Source: Pseudomonas mandelii (GTDB taxonomy: Bacteria; Pseudomonadota; Gammaproteobacteria; Pseudomonadales; Pseudomonadaceae). From it: a stretch of 64,000 bases of DNA. The notes under the pieces were generated by a model, which did not search any database, was not told the DNA's origin, and saw only the letters and a list, made by a program, of their open reading frames with translations. Both the position numbers and the translations under genes were made by a program. Position 1 is the first letter of the stretch. Every line of letters begins with the position of its first letter. Of the stretch, positions 19,860 through 28,826 are shown in pieces. Where the stretch lies: assembly GCF_900106065.1 (NCBI RefSeq), contig NZ_LT629796.1:992001-1056000 (forward strand), written 5' to 3'.

Positions 19860-20684
19860 ATGCCCGTTGCGTTGATTACCGGTTGTTCCAGCGGCATCGG
19901 CCGCGCCCTCGCCGATGTGTTCAAAGGGGCCGGATACGAAGTCTGGGCCAGCGCCCGCAAGGCTGAAGATGTGGCCGCGTTAACCGCCGCCGGATTCACG
20001 GCCGTACAGCTGGACGTCAACGACGGCGCGGCGCTGGAACAGCTGAGCGAGCGGATCAACCAGCAACATGGCGGCCTCGATGTGCTGATCAACAACGCCG
20101 GCTATGGCGCCATGGGGCCGCTGCTCGACGGCGGTGTGCCGGCGATGCAGCGCCAATTCGAAACCAATGTGTTCGCGATTGTTGGCGTGACCCGCGCGCT
20201 GTTCCCGGTATTGCGTCGGGCCAAAGGGATCGTGGTAAACATCGGCAGCGTTTCCGGGGTGTTGGTCACACCGTTTGCCGGCGCGTATTGCGCCTCGAAA
20301 GCCGCTGTCCATGCCTTGAGCGATGCATTGCGCATGGAGCTGGCGCCGTTCGGTGTGCGCGTGATGGAAGTACAGCCGGGCGCCATCGAATCCAGCTTCG
20401 CCAAGAATGCCGGGCATGAGGCGGAGCAGTTGATCACCGAGCAATCGCCGTGGTTTCCCTTGCGCGAAGGTATTCGTGCGCGGGCCAAGGCCTCTCAGGA
20501 TAAACCGACCCCGGCCAAGGAGTTTGCCGGTGGTTTGCTCAAGGCTGTGCAGCAGAGCAAACCTCCGCGCCTGATTCGTCTGGGCAACGGCAGCCGGGCG
20601 TTGCCGTTGTTGGCGGGGTTGCTGCCTAAAGGGTTGCTGGAGGCGGGGTTGATGAAGCGGTTTGGGCTTAGGGGGCAACTGTAG
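19860..20684 (+). CDS. Short-chain dehydrogenase/reductase (SDR)
   Basis: A 274-residue classical SDR. The NAD(P)-binding TGCSSGIG is at residues 8-15, followed by LDVND and NNAGYG. The catalytic Ser is in NIGSVSG, and the active-site YCASKAA supplies Tyr and Lys. The C-terminal extension (residues 200-274) resembles the SDR branch that includes retinol- and 17-beta-hydroxysteroid-dehydrogenase-like proteins. The substrate cannot be told. The start is the ATG with AAGGA 7 nt upstream; an earlier in-frame ATG lacks this. Confidence 0.9.
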   Translation: MPVALITGCSSGIGRALADVFKGAGYEVWASARKAEDVAALTAAGFTAVQLDVNDGAALEQLSERINQQHGGLDVLINNAGYGAMGPLLDGGVPAMQRQFETNVFAIVGVTRALFPVLRRAKGIVVNIGSVSGVLVTPFAGAYCASKAAVHALSDALRMELAPFGVRVMEVQPGAIESSFAKNAGHEAEQLITEQSPWFPLREGIRARAKASQDKPTPAKEFAGGLLKAVQQSKPPRLIRLGNGSRALPLLAGLLPKGLLEAGLMKRFGLRGQL

Positions 20685-20701
20685 GACTGCGTTATCGTTT
20701 T

Positions 20702-20768
20702 TCGCGGGCAAGCCTCGCGCCTACAGGCTCGCGTCGTTCGCAATATTTGCCCAGGCTTGCCCGCGAAG
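20702..20768. repeat. REP pair
   Basis: tcgcgggcaagcctcgcgcctaca is followed by an inverted ccaggcttgcccgcga. One arm is shortened. Confidence 0.8.
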
Positions 20769-20806
20769 ACGTCAGACCAGACGCTGCAAAAACTCAGGAA
20801 ACAACC

Positions 20807-21205
20807 ATGACCGACTACACCGACTACTTCGACGAAGTCATCCAGGCCCACGTCGCCATCGAACAATGGCTGGCCGAAGAACGAGACGACTCGGCACTTG
20901 AACAACTGCTGAGCCGGTTTTCACCACAGTTTTCCATGATCTCGCCCCTCGGCCGGGTGCTGGATTTCGAAGCGTTGAGCGAGTTGTTCTTGCTGGCCGG
21001 CGGGAAGAAACTTGGCTTCAGGATCGAGCTCAGCGAGTTGCGGGGTATTGCACTGTACGACGGTGGCGCGGTGGTGGGTTATCGCGAGCAGCAGACCGAT
21101 GCGACGGGCCTGCACTCGGATCGCCGCTCGACAGTAGTGTTTGAGAAACAGGCCGGTGGCAAGGTGGTTTGGCGACATTTGCATGAGACGTTTTGCAAGG
21201 GCTGA
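20807..21205 (+). CDS. SnoaL-like / DUF4440-type small protein
   Basis: A 132-residue soluble protein. The helical N-terminus (YFDEVIQAHVAIEQWLAEE) and later strands (RSTVVFEKQAGGKVVWRHLHETF) fit the NTF2-like alpha+beta barrel of SnoaL/DUF4440 proteins. No catalytic residues can be assigned. AGGAAACAACC precedes the ATG. It is a single gene between REP elements and the convergent efflux operon, and its function is unknown. Confidence 0.75.
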   Translation: MTDYTDYFDEVIQAHVAIEQWLAEERDDSALEQLLSRFSPQFSMISPLGRVLDFEALSELFLLAGGKKLGFRIELSELRGIALYDGGAVVGYREQQTDATGLHSDRRSTVVFEKQAGGKVVWRHLHETFCKG

Positions 21206-21233
21206 GCCTTTGTCTTATGCCTGACGGACCGAG

Positions 21234-22082
21234 TCAGTTAACCACGACCGTGCACGTAATCCCCGCCGCCAAAAGAACACCTTCCGGCACTTCATCAATG
21301 TGAATCCGCACCGGCACTCGCTGCGCCAGGCGCACCCAGTTGAACGTCGGGTTCACATCCGCAATCAGCTCGCGGCTCTCCGGGTTGTCCCGGTCGTAGA
21401 TGCCACGGGAGATGCTTTCCACATGCCCCTTCAACACCTCGCCGCTCATCAACTGCATGTCGGCCTTGTCGCCCACCCGCACATGCGGCAGTTTGGTTTC
21501 TTCGAAGAAGCCATACACCCAGAATGAGTTCATATCGACCACAGCCATTTTCGCTTCGCCGATGCGCGCGTAGTCACCGCGATGCACGTTGAGGTTGGTG
21601 ACATAGCCGTCCACCGCAGCACGGACCTCGGTGCGTTTGAGGTTCAGTTCAGCCGCTTCCAGTTGTGCCTGGGCATGCTGGTAATCGGCCAGGGCCGAGT
21701 CGGCGATGTTGCTGGCGTCGTCGCGGTTTTCCTTCGAGATCACCAAGGCGTCCATGTCGGCGCGGCGATGGGCGTTGACCTTGCGCATCTCCCACGTCGA
21801 CTTGCGCGAGGCCACCAGGGCCTGCGCCTGTTTGACCGCGATGCGGTAGTGCTCGGGGTCGATGCGCATCAGCAGATCGCCCTTCTTCACTTGCTGGTTG
21901 TCGCGCACCGGCACGTCCACCACTTCCCCGGTGACGTCGGCGGCGACGTTGATAATGTCGGCGCGTACCCGGCCGTCGCGGGTCCACGGCGTGTCCATGT
22001 AATGCACCCAAAGGGTCCGGCCGATCCATATCGCAAGGGCCAGTACCAGCAACGTGGCGAGCAGGCTGAAAAGCTTTTTCAT
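21234..22082 (-). CDS. HlyD-family periplasmic adaptor of a FUSC efflux system
   Basis: A 282-residue membrane fusion protein. An N-terminal anchor (residues 5-25) is followed by the WTRDGRVRADIINVAADVTGEV lead strand, a lipoyl half-motif, an alpha-hairpin, and the AVDGYVTNLNVHRGDY second half. The same layout is seen in AaeA and EmrA-type adaptors. It would link the FUSC inner-membrane pump (22298-24490) to the NodT outer-membrane channel (24666-26177). It lies 25 nt after the DUF1656 gene on the same strand. The substrate is probably an aromatic acid or similar organic acid by analogy with AaeAB; this is inference. Confidence 0.9.
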   Translation of the reverse strand: MKKLFSLLATLLVLALAIWIGRTLWVHYMDTPWTRDGRVRADIINVAADVTGEVVDVPVRDNQQVKKGDLLMRIDPEHYRIAVKQAQALVASRKSTWEMRKVNAHRRADMDALVISKENRDDASNIADSALADYQHAQAQLEAAELNLKRTEVRAAVDGYVTNLNVHRGDYARIGEAKMAVVDMNSFWVYGFFEETKLPHVRVGDKADMQLMSGEVLKGHVESISRGIYDRDNPESRELIADVNPTFNWVRLAQRVPVRIHIDEVPEGVLLAAGITCTVVVN

Positions 22083-22107
22083 CAGGGCCTTCTTCAGAAA
22101 TAGAGAG

Positions 22108-22314
22108 TCAACGGTAGACAGTCAGCGCCAGAGCGCCGAACAGACAGGTAAACAGGCTCAGGCGCAGCAGCGCCGGGTGCCAGAAGAAGCGGTACAGATC
22201 GAACCCGGACAGGAACCGGTCCAGCGCCCAGGCCAGCGCCGCGGCGATGAAAAACATCAGCGTCATGGTGGGCATGTACACGCCGTGGAAGGCGATTTCA
22301 CGAGGCATGTTCAA
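22108..22314 (-). CDS. DUF1656 small inner-membrane protein
   Basis: A 68-residue protein with two transmembrane helices (about 14-34 and 48-66). It carries the family start PREIAFHGVYMPTMT and the DLYRFFWHPALLR linker. DUF1656 proteins (AaeX type) nearly always lie between the adaptor and the FUSC pump. The start codon overlaps the end of the FUSC gene by 17 nt, so the two are translationally coupled. Confidence 0.92.
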   Translation of the reverse strand: MNMPREIAFHGVYMPTMTLMFFIAAALAWALDRFLSGFDLYRFFWHPALLRLSLFTCLFGALALTVYR

Positions 22315-24490
22315 GTCCTTGGGGCCGGGTCCCGGCGTAGGCGGCGAGCGGTGATTGCGGGTCCAGCAGCGAGGTGCGGATGAAGTGCAAATAGCTCTTC
22401 ACCCGCCGCAACGCGGAGGTGTCGAAGTGCGGCGCGAACGGTTCGTCGGTGGCTTGCACGCGGCTGATGGCATGGTCGACCGCGATCAGGCCGCGTTCCA
22501 GATTGCTCGGGCTCGGTTGCAGAAATAGCCGCACCAGCGAGCGCCCCATCACGCGGATTGCCTGGCGCCACGGCTGGGATTCGGCGTAGGCCGGATGCAC
22601 CGGCAGAATCGCCTGTTCCTTGCGCAACTCGATGATCGCGTGGCCGACTTCCAGCACCACGAACATCCAGCGCAGCAAATCCCGTTGCACCTGCGGCTGC
22701 CCCACCGCGAGGCCGTAAGCCTGATGCAGCAAGTCCCGGGTGCGGCTTTCGAAACTCGAAGCCAGGCCCTTTAGCTTGCCGCTGATCGCATACACCACTT
22801 GCCCACGCAAATCCTGCTCGAGCCGGCGCCACAACCAGCGGCTGTTCGGCGGCAGAATGATCGCCCCGGCCGCCGCGCACACCAACATGCCGAGCACCAT
22901 GGCGATGTAGTCGTTGATGAACGCGTAAGGGTTGTAGACGGTGAGGTTGTCCGGCACCGAACCGGTGCTGAAGAAGATCAGCAACCCGAGGCCGACACCG
23001 GCATATTGCGGCCGCGACGTGAGGAACGAACCGAGCACGATCACCGGCGCGAGCATCACGCACAGCAAGGGAAAACCGTCGATCCACGGGAAGATGAAAA
23101 ACATCTCGACGAAGCCGATCAGTGCCCCGAGGAATGTGCCGCAGGCCATCTGGAACGCCATGCGTTTCGGGTTCGGTGTCGCCGCAGACAGACCGACGGT
23201 AGCCGCAGCGATCAGCGTCATGGTCGCCCCGCTCGGCCACGCCGTTGCCACCCAATAACTGCCCAGCACCACCAGAATGAACGCCGCCCGTATCCCCGAC
23301 GCCGCCGAGGCCATCCAGTTGGTTTGCGGGGTGAACGGCTCGTCCCATTGCTCGCGCGCATGGCTGTGATCGGCCAGTGAAGCGTGGGTCTGTGCATAAC
23401 TGTGCAACTCGTCGACGAAGCGATAGAGCAGTTCGTAGGCGGTATGAAAATCGAGCTGCTCGGCGTCGCTCGGACCACTCTCCTGAAAGGTCGCCCGCAG
23501 GCTGCGAACCCGCGCCGGCAGGTTTTCCTTGTAAGTCGCCAAGGCGCTGGCCAGGCGTGCGGCGTCGGGGCTGGTCAAGGCGCGACCGCTGAAGCCATCG
23601 AGCAATTCCGCAAGATCCTGCAGCCCCGGTTTGATCGCCGCCACCACGTGGTCAGCGCCGCTGCTGCGCAAGCGTTCGAGCAATTGGTGCAAGGCGTTGA
23701 AGCGCGTAGTGATGCCCATGAATTCGCTGTTCAAGCGACTCAGTCGTCCGTTGCGTCGACGCATGTGCGGGTCTTCGAACACGGTGACGCTGCGCAGCCC
23801 TTCCAGCCCCACGGCCTCGGCAATAAAGCGCACGTTACTGGCTTCGAAAGCCTCGGGTTTGCTGCGACCGCGCAAGCCATCGGTAACGAACAAGGCGAAC
23901 ACACCAAAGCGCTGATACAAGGCGTTGCGCATCGCCGCGCTGGCGGTTTGCGGCAGGATCGCGGCGCTGACCACGGTGGCGCAAAGAATCCCCAGCGAGA
24001 TCTCCAACACCCGCCAGACCGCGGCCATGAACGCGCCGTCCGGGTGGGCCAACGCGGGCAAACCGACCATCGCGGCGGTGTACCCGGCGAGCACGAAACC
24101 GTAGGCGCGAAAATTGCGATAACGCGCCGCGCCGGCCGAGCAGAGGCCGACCCAGATCGCCAGCGAGCCGAGGAACAGTTCGGTGTTCTGGGCGAACAAG
24201 GCAATCAACGCGACCATCACCGCTGACCCGGCCAGCGTGCCGAGAAAGCGGTAAAAACTTTTGGCGAACACCTGGCCGCTTTGCGGTTGCATGACAATGA
24301 ACACGGTGATCATCGCCGTGCGCGGTTGCGGCAACTCCAGGCGCATCGCCAGCCACAGGGTGAGGAACGCGGCGAACAGCACTTTGAAAATGTAGACCCA
24401 GGTCACGCCGTCGCTGCGTGCCCAGTCGAAGAAACCCCGGCGCCATTCAAGGGAATACAGCCAGCGCAGAGGTGCAGGCGAGGGAGTCAT
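22298..24490 (-). CDS. FUSC-family efflux pump (AaeB-like)
   Basis: A 730-residue inner-membrane protein with two blocks of about six transmembrane helices (residues 30-185 and 390-530). Each block is followed by a cytoplasmic helical domain, the FUSC (fusaric acid resistance) arrangement. VTWVYIFKVLFAAFLTLWLAMRLELPQPRTAM is typical of the N-terminal helix pair. It is co-transcribed with DUF1656 and HlyD genes. The nearest characterised relative is the AaeB p-hydroxybenzoate efflux pump, but the substrate is unproved here. Confidence 0.92.
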   Translation of the reverse strand: MTPSPAPLRWLYSLEWRRGFFDWARSDGVTWVYIFKVLFAAFLTLWLAMRLELPQPRTAMITVFIVMQPQSGQVFAKSFYRFLGTLAGSAVMVALIALFAQNTELFLGSLAIWVGLCSAGAARYRNFRAYGFVLAGYTAAMVGLPALAHPDGAFMAAVWRVLEISLGILCATVVSAAILPQTASAAMRNALYQRFGVFALFVTDGLRGRSKPEAFEASNVRFIAEAVGLEGLRSVTVFEDPHMRRRNGRLSRLNSEFMGITTRFNALHQLLERLRSSGADHVVAAIKPGLQDLAELLDGFSGRALTSPDAARLASALATYKENLPARVRSLRATFQESGPSDAEQLDFHTAYELLYRFVDELHSYAQTHASLADHSHAREQWDEPFTPQTNWMASAASGIRAAFILVVLGSYWVATAWPSGATMTLIAAATVGLSAATPNPKRMAFQMACGTFLGALIGFVEMFFIFPWIDGFPLLCVMLAPVIVLGSFLTSRPQYAGVGLGLLIFFSTGSVPDNLTVYNPYAFINDYIAMVLGMLVCAAAGAIILPPNSRWLWRRLEQDLRGQVVYAISGKLKGLASSFESRTRDLLHQAYGLAVGQPQVQRDLLRWMFVVLEVGHAIIELRKEQAILPVHPAYAESQPWRQAIRVMGRSLVRLFLQPSPSNLERGLIAVDHAISRVQATDEPFAPHFDTSALRRVKSYLHFIRTSLLDPQSPLAAYAGTRPQGLEHAS

Positions 24491-24523
24491 GAGTATCCTG
24501 GAAGCACGTGAGGCAAAAGAGAT

Positions 24524-24640
24524 TCTGTGGCGAGCGAGCTTGCTCGCGCCGGGCTGCGTAGCGGCCCCAATATTCGGGCAGCCACCTCACATGTTGTGAG
24601 TGCTGCGCACTCAAGCGGGAGCAAGCTCCCTCGCCACAAA
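24524..24640. repeat. Inverted repeat (tgtggcgagcgagcttgctcgc family)
   Basis: tgtggcgagcgagcttgctcgc is paired with gcgggagcaagctccctcgccaca. This is a second Pseudomonas repeat family, different from the gtaggagcgagg REPs. Confidence 0.85.
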
Positions 24641-24665
24641 TGCGGATGTACCTGGAACATCGTGT

Positions 24666-26177
24666 TCAATTCGAGAGGCTCTTTAAAAGGGCCGGGGTTT
24701 TCGGTGCCTGGGTCTGGCTGTCCTTCGGCACATCATTTCCTGCACCCAGCCCGCCACCCAGCGCTGTCACCAATTCGGCGTGGGCACTCAGGCGTGCGGC
24801 CTGAACCTGCTGCTGGACCTGCTGCTGCTTGAACAACAAGGTTTGGGCATTGAGCACGTTGAGGTAGTCGGTGAGCCCGCGCTGCCAGGCGACCATCGCG
24901 ATGTCATAAGTCTTCTGCGCAGCGGCCACCGACTCGGCGGCGAAGGTTTGCTGCTTGTCCATGGACTCGCGGCGGATCAACTGGTCGGAGATGTTTTTCA
25001 GCGCGTTGACCAGCGTCTGGTTGTACTTGGCCACGGCGATGTCATACCCGGCAGAGGCTTCGCCCAGCTCCGAACGCAAGCGCCCGCCGTCGAAGATCGG
25101 CAACGAGATCGCCGGGCCGACGCTGTAGTTGAGTTTCTTGCCGGTCAAAAACTCCATCGCCCCACCGCCAGTGGCCATGTAGCCGAGGCTGCCGACCAGA
25201 TCGACGTTGGGGTAGAAACCGGCGTGGGCGACATCGATGCCCCGCGCCTGGGCCGCCACTTGCCAGCGGCTGGCGACCACGTCCGGACGTTGACCGAGCA
25301 ATTGCGCGGGCAATGACGACGGCAGTTTCAGCGGCGCGGCCAATGACAGCGTGGGCCGTTGCAACTGCGCGCCCTCGCCTGGACCTTTCCCCGCCAGAGC
25401 GGCCAGTTGGTTACGGCTCAGGGCGATTTCCTCGTCCAGCGCGTCGATCTGGCGATGGGTTTCCGGCAGCGGCGTTTCAGCCTGACTGACATCGAAATGG
25501 GTGCCGATGCCGCCGTTCAAGCGTTTTTGCGCCAGATCGAGAATTTGCTGCTGCTGTTTCAGGGTCGCCTCGACAATGTCCCGTTGTGCGTAGTGCAGCG
25601 ACAGTTCGATGTAGGCGCGCACGATATTGTTCTGCAATTCGAGTTGGGCCAGACGCGCTTCGGCGGCCGTCATGTGCGCCATGTCGACGGCGCGCTCGGT
25701 GGCGTTGCTTTCGCGGCCCCAAAGGTCGAGGGCGTAGCTGAAACCCAGTGCAGCGTTGTTGTCCCAGGTGGTCGTGTTGGCCAACTCGCCCGGCCCGTAA
25801 AACTGATCGGTCGGCCAGTTGTGGCGCTTGAGGGTGGATTCGCCATTGATCTGCAACGACTCGGCAGACTCGGCGATGCCGGCCATGGACCTGGCCTGTC
25901 GCACCCGCGCGGCGGCCATGGCCATGGTCGGGCTGCCTTGTACGGCGAGGTCGATCCAGCGGTTCAATTGCGGGTCGCCATAGGCCTGCCACCATTGTGC
26001 GGTGGGCCAGTGAGCGTCCTGCGCGGCGCTCTGGATGGCGTCGTCGGTGGCCAGTGAATTGGCCTCCAGTGCCTTGCCCTGCGGGGCAATTCCTCCGGTT
26101 CCGATGCAGCCGCCGAGGGTCAGGGATAAAGCCAGAACACTGAGCGTCTGAAGCGCTCTGTTGATGCGACGCGGCAC
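24666..26177 (-). CDS. NodT-family outer-membrane efflux lipoprotein
   Basis: A 503-residue TolC-type channel of the NodT lipoprotein group. The lipobox LGGC places the lipidated Cys at residue 24. Two OEP domains follow, with the duplicated WWQAYGDPQLNRWIDLAVQGSP and helical barrel segments. It is upstream in the same direction as the FUSC set, separated by a 175 nt gap with a repeat, so it probably belongs to one efflux unit. It is divergent from the LysR regulator. Confidence 0.92.
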   Translation of the reverse strand: MPRRINRALQTLSVLALSLTLGGCIGTGGIAPQGKALEANSLATDDAIQSAAQDAHWPTAQWWQAYGDPQLNRWIDLAVQGSPTMAMAAARVRQARSMAGIAESAESLQINGESTLKRHNWPTDQFYGPGELANTTTWDNNAALGFSYALDLWGRESNATERAVDMAHMTAAEARLAQLELQNNIVRAYIELSLHYAQRDIVEATLKQQQQILDLAQKRLNGGIGTHFDVSQAETPLPETHRQIDALDEEIALSRNQLAALAGKGPGEGAQLQRPTLSLAAPLKLPSSLPAQLLGQRPDVVASRWQVAAQARGIDVAHAGFYPNVDLVGSLGYMATGGGAMEFLTGKKLNYSVGPAISLPIFDGGRLRSELGEASAGYDIAVAKYNQTLVNALKNISDQLIRRESMDKQQTFAAESVAAAQKTYDIAMVAWQRGLTDYLNVLNAQTLLFKQQQVQQQVQAARLSAHAELVTALGGGLGAGNDVPKDSQTQAPKTPALLKSLSN

Positions 26178-26213
26178 TGCTGCGATTTCCTGAGAGAAGG
26201 GGCGTACGAGGTC

Positions 26214-26297
26214 CTGTAGGAGCGAGGCTTGCCCGCGAAGGCGGCGACATCGTTGGTGACTGTCACGCCGCCTTCGCGGGCAAGCCTCGCTCCTACA
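26214..26297. repeat. REP pair between nodT-like and lysR-like genes
   Basis: tgtaggagcgaggcttgcccgcgaaggcgg is mirrored by ccgccttcgcgggcaagcctcgctcctaca with perfect arms. Confidence 0.92.
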
Positions 26298-26447
26298 ATG
26301 ACCGGCGCAATTCTAGGGGGCGGTCTGTACGGCGATAAGCTGGGAATCCTGTGAATCTTTGTTACCGTTAACGCGATAATCCCTTGGTCGGGGTCTCAGA
26401 CTCTGAAACCTTGTGTCACAATTTGCCATCGCACCCGAGAGCACCCC

Positions 26448-27416
26448 ATGGACACTTTGCAAAACATGCGCGCCTTCAGTTACGTGGCCGAGGCCGGCAG
26501 CTTCACCGCCGCCGCCGTGCAACTGGACACCACCACGGCCAACGTCTCGCGCGCGGTCTCCAACCTGGAAGCCCACCTGCAAACCCGCCTGCTCAACCGC
26601 ACCACCCGTCGCATCGCCCTGACCGAGGCCGGCAAACGCTATCTATTGCGCTGCGAGCAGATCCTGGCCTACGTCGAAGAGGCTGAAGCCGAGGCCAGCG
26701 ACGCCCACGCGCGCCCGGCCGGGCAGCTCAAAGTGCACACCATGACCGGCATCGGTCAGCACTTCGTGATCGACGCCATCGCCCGTTATCGCAAGACCCA
26801 CCCCGACGTGACCTTCGACCTGACCATGGCCAACCGCGTGCCGGACCTGCTCGACGAGGGCTACGACGTGTCCATCGTGCTCGCCAGCGAACTGCCGGAC
26901 TCAGGGTTCGTCTCCCAGCGCCTGGGCATCACCTACAGCATCGTCTGCGCCTCGCCGGCGTATGTGAAAGCCAACGGCTGCGCGCACAAGCCCAGCGACT
27001 TGCTTAACCACGCGTGCCTGCGTCTGGTGAGCCCGGTGATCCCGCTGGAGAAATGGACTTTTGACGGCCCGGAAGGCCAGGAAATGGTCACCATCAACAG
27101 CTCGCCGTTCCTGGTGAACTCGGCTGACGCGATGAAAACCGCAATCATCAGCGGCATGGGCGTCGGCGTGTTGCCGGTGTACGCGGCGATTGAAGGCCTG
27201 CGCAACGGCACACTGGTGCGGGTGATGCCGAACTACCGCTCGCAAGAACTGAACCTGTATGCGATCTACCCGTCGCGCCAGTACCTGGACGCGAAGATCA
27301 AGACCTGGGTCGAGTACTTGCGCGGGTCGTTGCCGGAGATATTGGCGGCGCATCAGGCGGAATTGGTGGCGTATGAATTGAGTGGGAGTCTGGGTGGGGC
27401 TCGGGTGGCGAACTGA
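26448..27416 (+). CDS. LysR-family transcriptional regulator
   Basis: A 322-residue LTTR. The winged helix-turn-helix covers residues 1-62 (MRAFSYVAEAGSFTAAAVQLDTTTANVSRAVSNLE), and the effector domain runs from about residue 90 to 295 (HFVIDAIARYRKTHPDVTFDLTM and later). It is divergent from the NodT-HlyD-FUSC cluster, which is the normal position for the regulator of that cluster (compare AaeR). The intergenic region probably holds its operator, but the REP pair there obscures the promoter. Confidence 0.93.
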   Translation: MDTLQNMRAFSYVAEAGSFTAAAVQLDTTTANVSRAVSNLEAHLQTRLLNRTTRRIALTEAGKRYLLRCEQILAYVEEAEAEASDAHARPAGQLKVHTMTGIGQHFVIDAIARYRKTHPDVTFDLTMANRVPDLLDEGYDVSIVLASELPDSGFVSQRLGITYSIVCASPAYVKANGCAHKPSDLLNHACLRLVSPVIPLEKWTFDGPEGQEMVTINSSPFLVNSADAMKTAIISGMGVGVLPVYAAIEGLRNGTLVRVMPNYRSQELNLYAIYPSRQYLDAKIKTWVEYLRGSLPEILAAHQAELVAYELSGSLGGARVAN

Positions 27417-27439
27417 TTTCACGGTCCTACAGACGCAGT

Positions 27440-27737
27440 GATTTTGGGGAATGTTTCCGACGGGTTCTGTCGGTTGTTGGGTCAGACGGGAAATGGGTAG
27501 GCTTTGTGGGTCGCTGCAAAATCAGCGGCCAGGTCTGGAAAACCTGGCGAACACTTACCAAACCCCATGGCATACTGCGGCGCTTTTTTCTGCACGCAAA
27601 TCCTTGTTATGGCGGCTGTGCGCGGGAGACCTTCGGGTCTACCGGGTTTTGGTGGGTGTCCCGGTTTTTCCAGTCCGCGCATGGCTGCCACCCTTTCGTC
27701 TGGAAAACGAAAGATGGCAGTTCCACTTCATCTGCCA
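27440..27737 (+). promoter_or_regulatory. Hairpin-rich leader upstream of the DUF6124 gene
   Basis: About 300 nt without a convincing gene but with several clear stem-loops. GCTG-CAAAAT-CAGC is at 27514-27526. CCAGGT-CTGGAAA-ACCTGG is at 27529-27547. AGACC-TTCG-GGTCT, with a UUCG tetraloop, is at 27627-27640. CTTTCGT-CTGGAAA-ACGAAAG is at 27693-27713, extended by an outer CTGCCA/TGGCAG. The two CTGGAAA loops are identical although their stems differ. I have seen similar leaders before DUF6124 and related small genes in Pseudomonas, but I know of no named RNA family for it. Confidence 0.55.
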
Positions 27738-27752
27738 ATGAGTAACTTCCGC

Positions 27753-28130
27753 ATGATCAAAGAAACACCGAACCCTCCGGAAACCGACGACGTTTCCCCC
27801 TACGAATCCCTCGATTCCAAAAAACTCAACGAAGCCGCCGAACGCGCGCTGGATCACTACCTCAACCCCGCCGCCCTCAAATCCCCAGCCATCCGCAAAC
27901 CCAGCACCATGTTTGTGATCGCACCGGACATCAAAGACGAAGACCTGCTGGCCCACACCTGCGAGTCATTGGCCCAGGCCAGCGTGATGGCGAGCGACTT
28001 CGCGGACCATCTGGAAGGCCCGTACCGGCACAAGGCGATGGCCATTCAACAGATCGTCATGCTGGCCGAACTGGCCGCAAACCGGATGCTCGATAACGTC
28101 GCCGTACCCAACCCTGCGCCACATAGCTGA
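27753..28130 (+). CDS. DUF6124 family protein
   Basis: A 125-residue soluble Pseudomonas-specific protein of unknown function. It starts IKETPNPPETDDVSPYESLDSKKLNEAAERALDHYL and then has an amphipathic helical C-terminal half (LLAHTCESLAQASVMASDFADHL). I use the ATG before IKETPN, since homologues begin there; an in-frame ATG 5 codons upstream (MSNFR) is possible. Neither has a clear Shine-Dalgarno site, which fits with control by the structured leader just upstream. It is a single gene followed by REP elements. Confidence 0.8.
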   Translation: MIKETPNPPETDDVSPYESLDSKKLNEAAERALDHYLNPAALKSPAIRKPSTMFVIAPDIKDEDLLAHTCESLAQASVMASDFADHLEGPYRHKAMAIQQIVMLAELAANRMLDNVAVPNPAPHS

Positions 28131-28150
28131 TCCTCCGGTGTGAACTGTTT

Positions 28151-28319
28151 CCCTGTGGGAGCGAGCCTGCTCGCGAAAGCGGTGAGTCAGACGACTTCAA
28201 TGTCGAATGTTAAACAGCCTTCGCGAGCAGGCTCGCTCCCACAATGGATTGGTGGGTACCTGCAAAAGAGATTGGTCGGCTGTCAGGCCGCCTTCGCGGG
28301 CAAGCCTCGCTCCTACAAG
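28151..28319. repeat. REP cluster: one pair and one single unit
   Basis: tgtgggagcgagcctgctcgcgaa is paired with ttcgcgagcaggctcgctcccaca (28153-28243). A lone cgccttcgcgggcaagcctcgctcctaca follows at 28290-28318. Two REP subfamilies stand side by side. Confidence 0.9.
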
Positions 28320-28787
28320 AATTCAGCGTACAGCTTTTGATTCTCACCACTCATCAGGCCGAGCGTTAGCTCGCCTGCAGCTCTTGATCTTGATCCACCC
28401 GCCCCGTCGGGAGGCTGAGTGGAGGTGTTCATCCGGGGAGTGGCGCGCAGCGCCGTTCGACGCAGTCGAACACGCTGCATGTAGGTCGTCGCGAAGCAGA
28501 CCGGAGGGCAGTGTCCCCGGATGGATACCGGAGCGAAGGAACGCCGAGCCCAGGCGAGGGGCCGGACGTTTGGGGCGAGCCTTTTTTTGCTTACTTTTTT
28601 TTGGCGTTTGAAAAAAAGTGAGTCGCCGTAAGGGCGAAACCGCCAGCCGCCGTAACCGCAGGAATGGATATGTACCCGGTCAACCACAACATGGTCGGCC
28701 CGAAGGCCGCCATCGCTGACAGGCCAGCGCCCACAGAAACTCCCGGGCAATTCGCGGACTCGCGCAACAACGGGGAAGAATGTTAGC
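28320..28787. repeat. Non-coding stretch resembling a dispersed Pseudomonas intergenic repeat
   Basis: There is no convincing gene in these 470 nt. The sequence has a Pro/Arg-codon-like composition with many short palindromes (gcgcagcgcc, gttcgacgcagtcgaac). It contains an inverted repeat, ACTTTTTTT at 28593 against AAAAAAAGT at 28611, and the motif gagtcgccgtaagggcgaaa. I recognise closely similar text between genes in other P. fluorescens-group genomes, but cannot prove copy number here. Confidence 0.4.
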
Positions 28788-28826
28788 GTGCTTGGCATTC
28801 ACCAAGCCCCGACGAGCCCTCCTCCC

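Noticed and set aside
27440..27740. Leader hairpins as a retron non-coding RNA
   Set aside because: No reverse transcriptase gene is near, and the following gene is DUF6124.
27504..27750. N-terminal extension of the DUF6124 protein by more than 80 codons
   Set aside because: The extension runs through the hairpin-rich leader, has no resemblance to the family and varies from the IKETPNPPE start seen in homologues.
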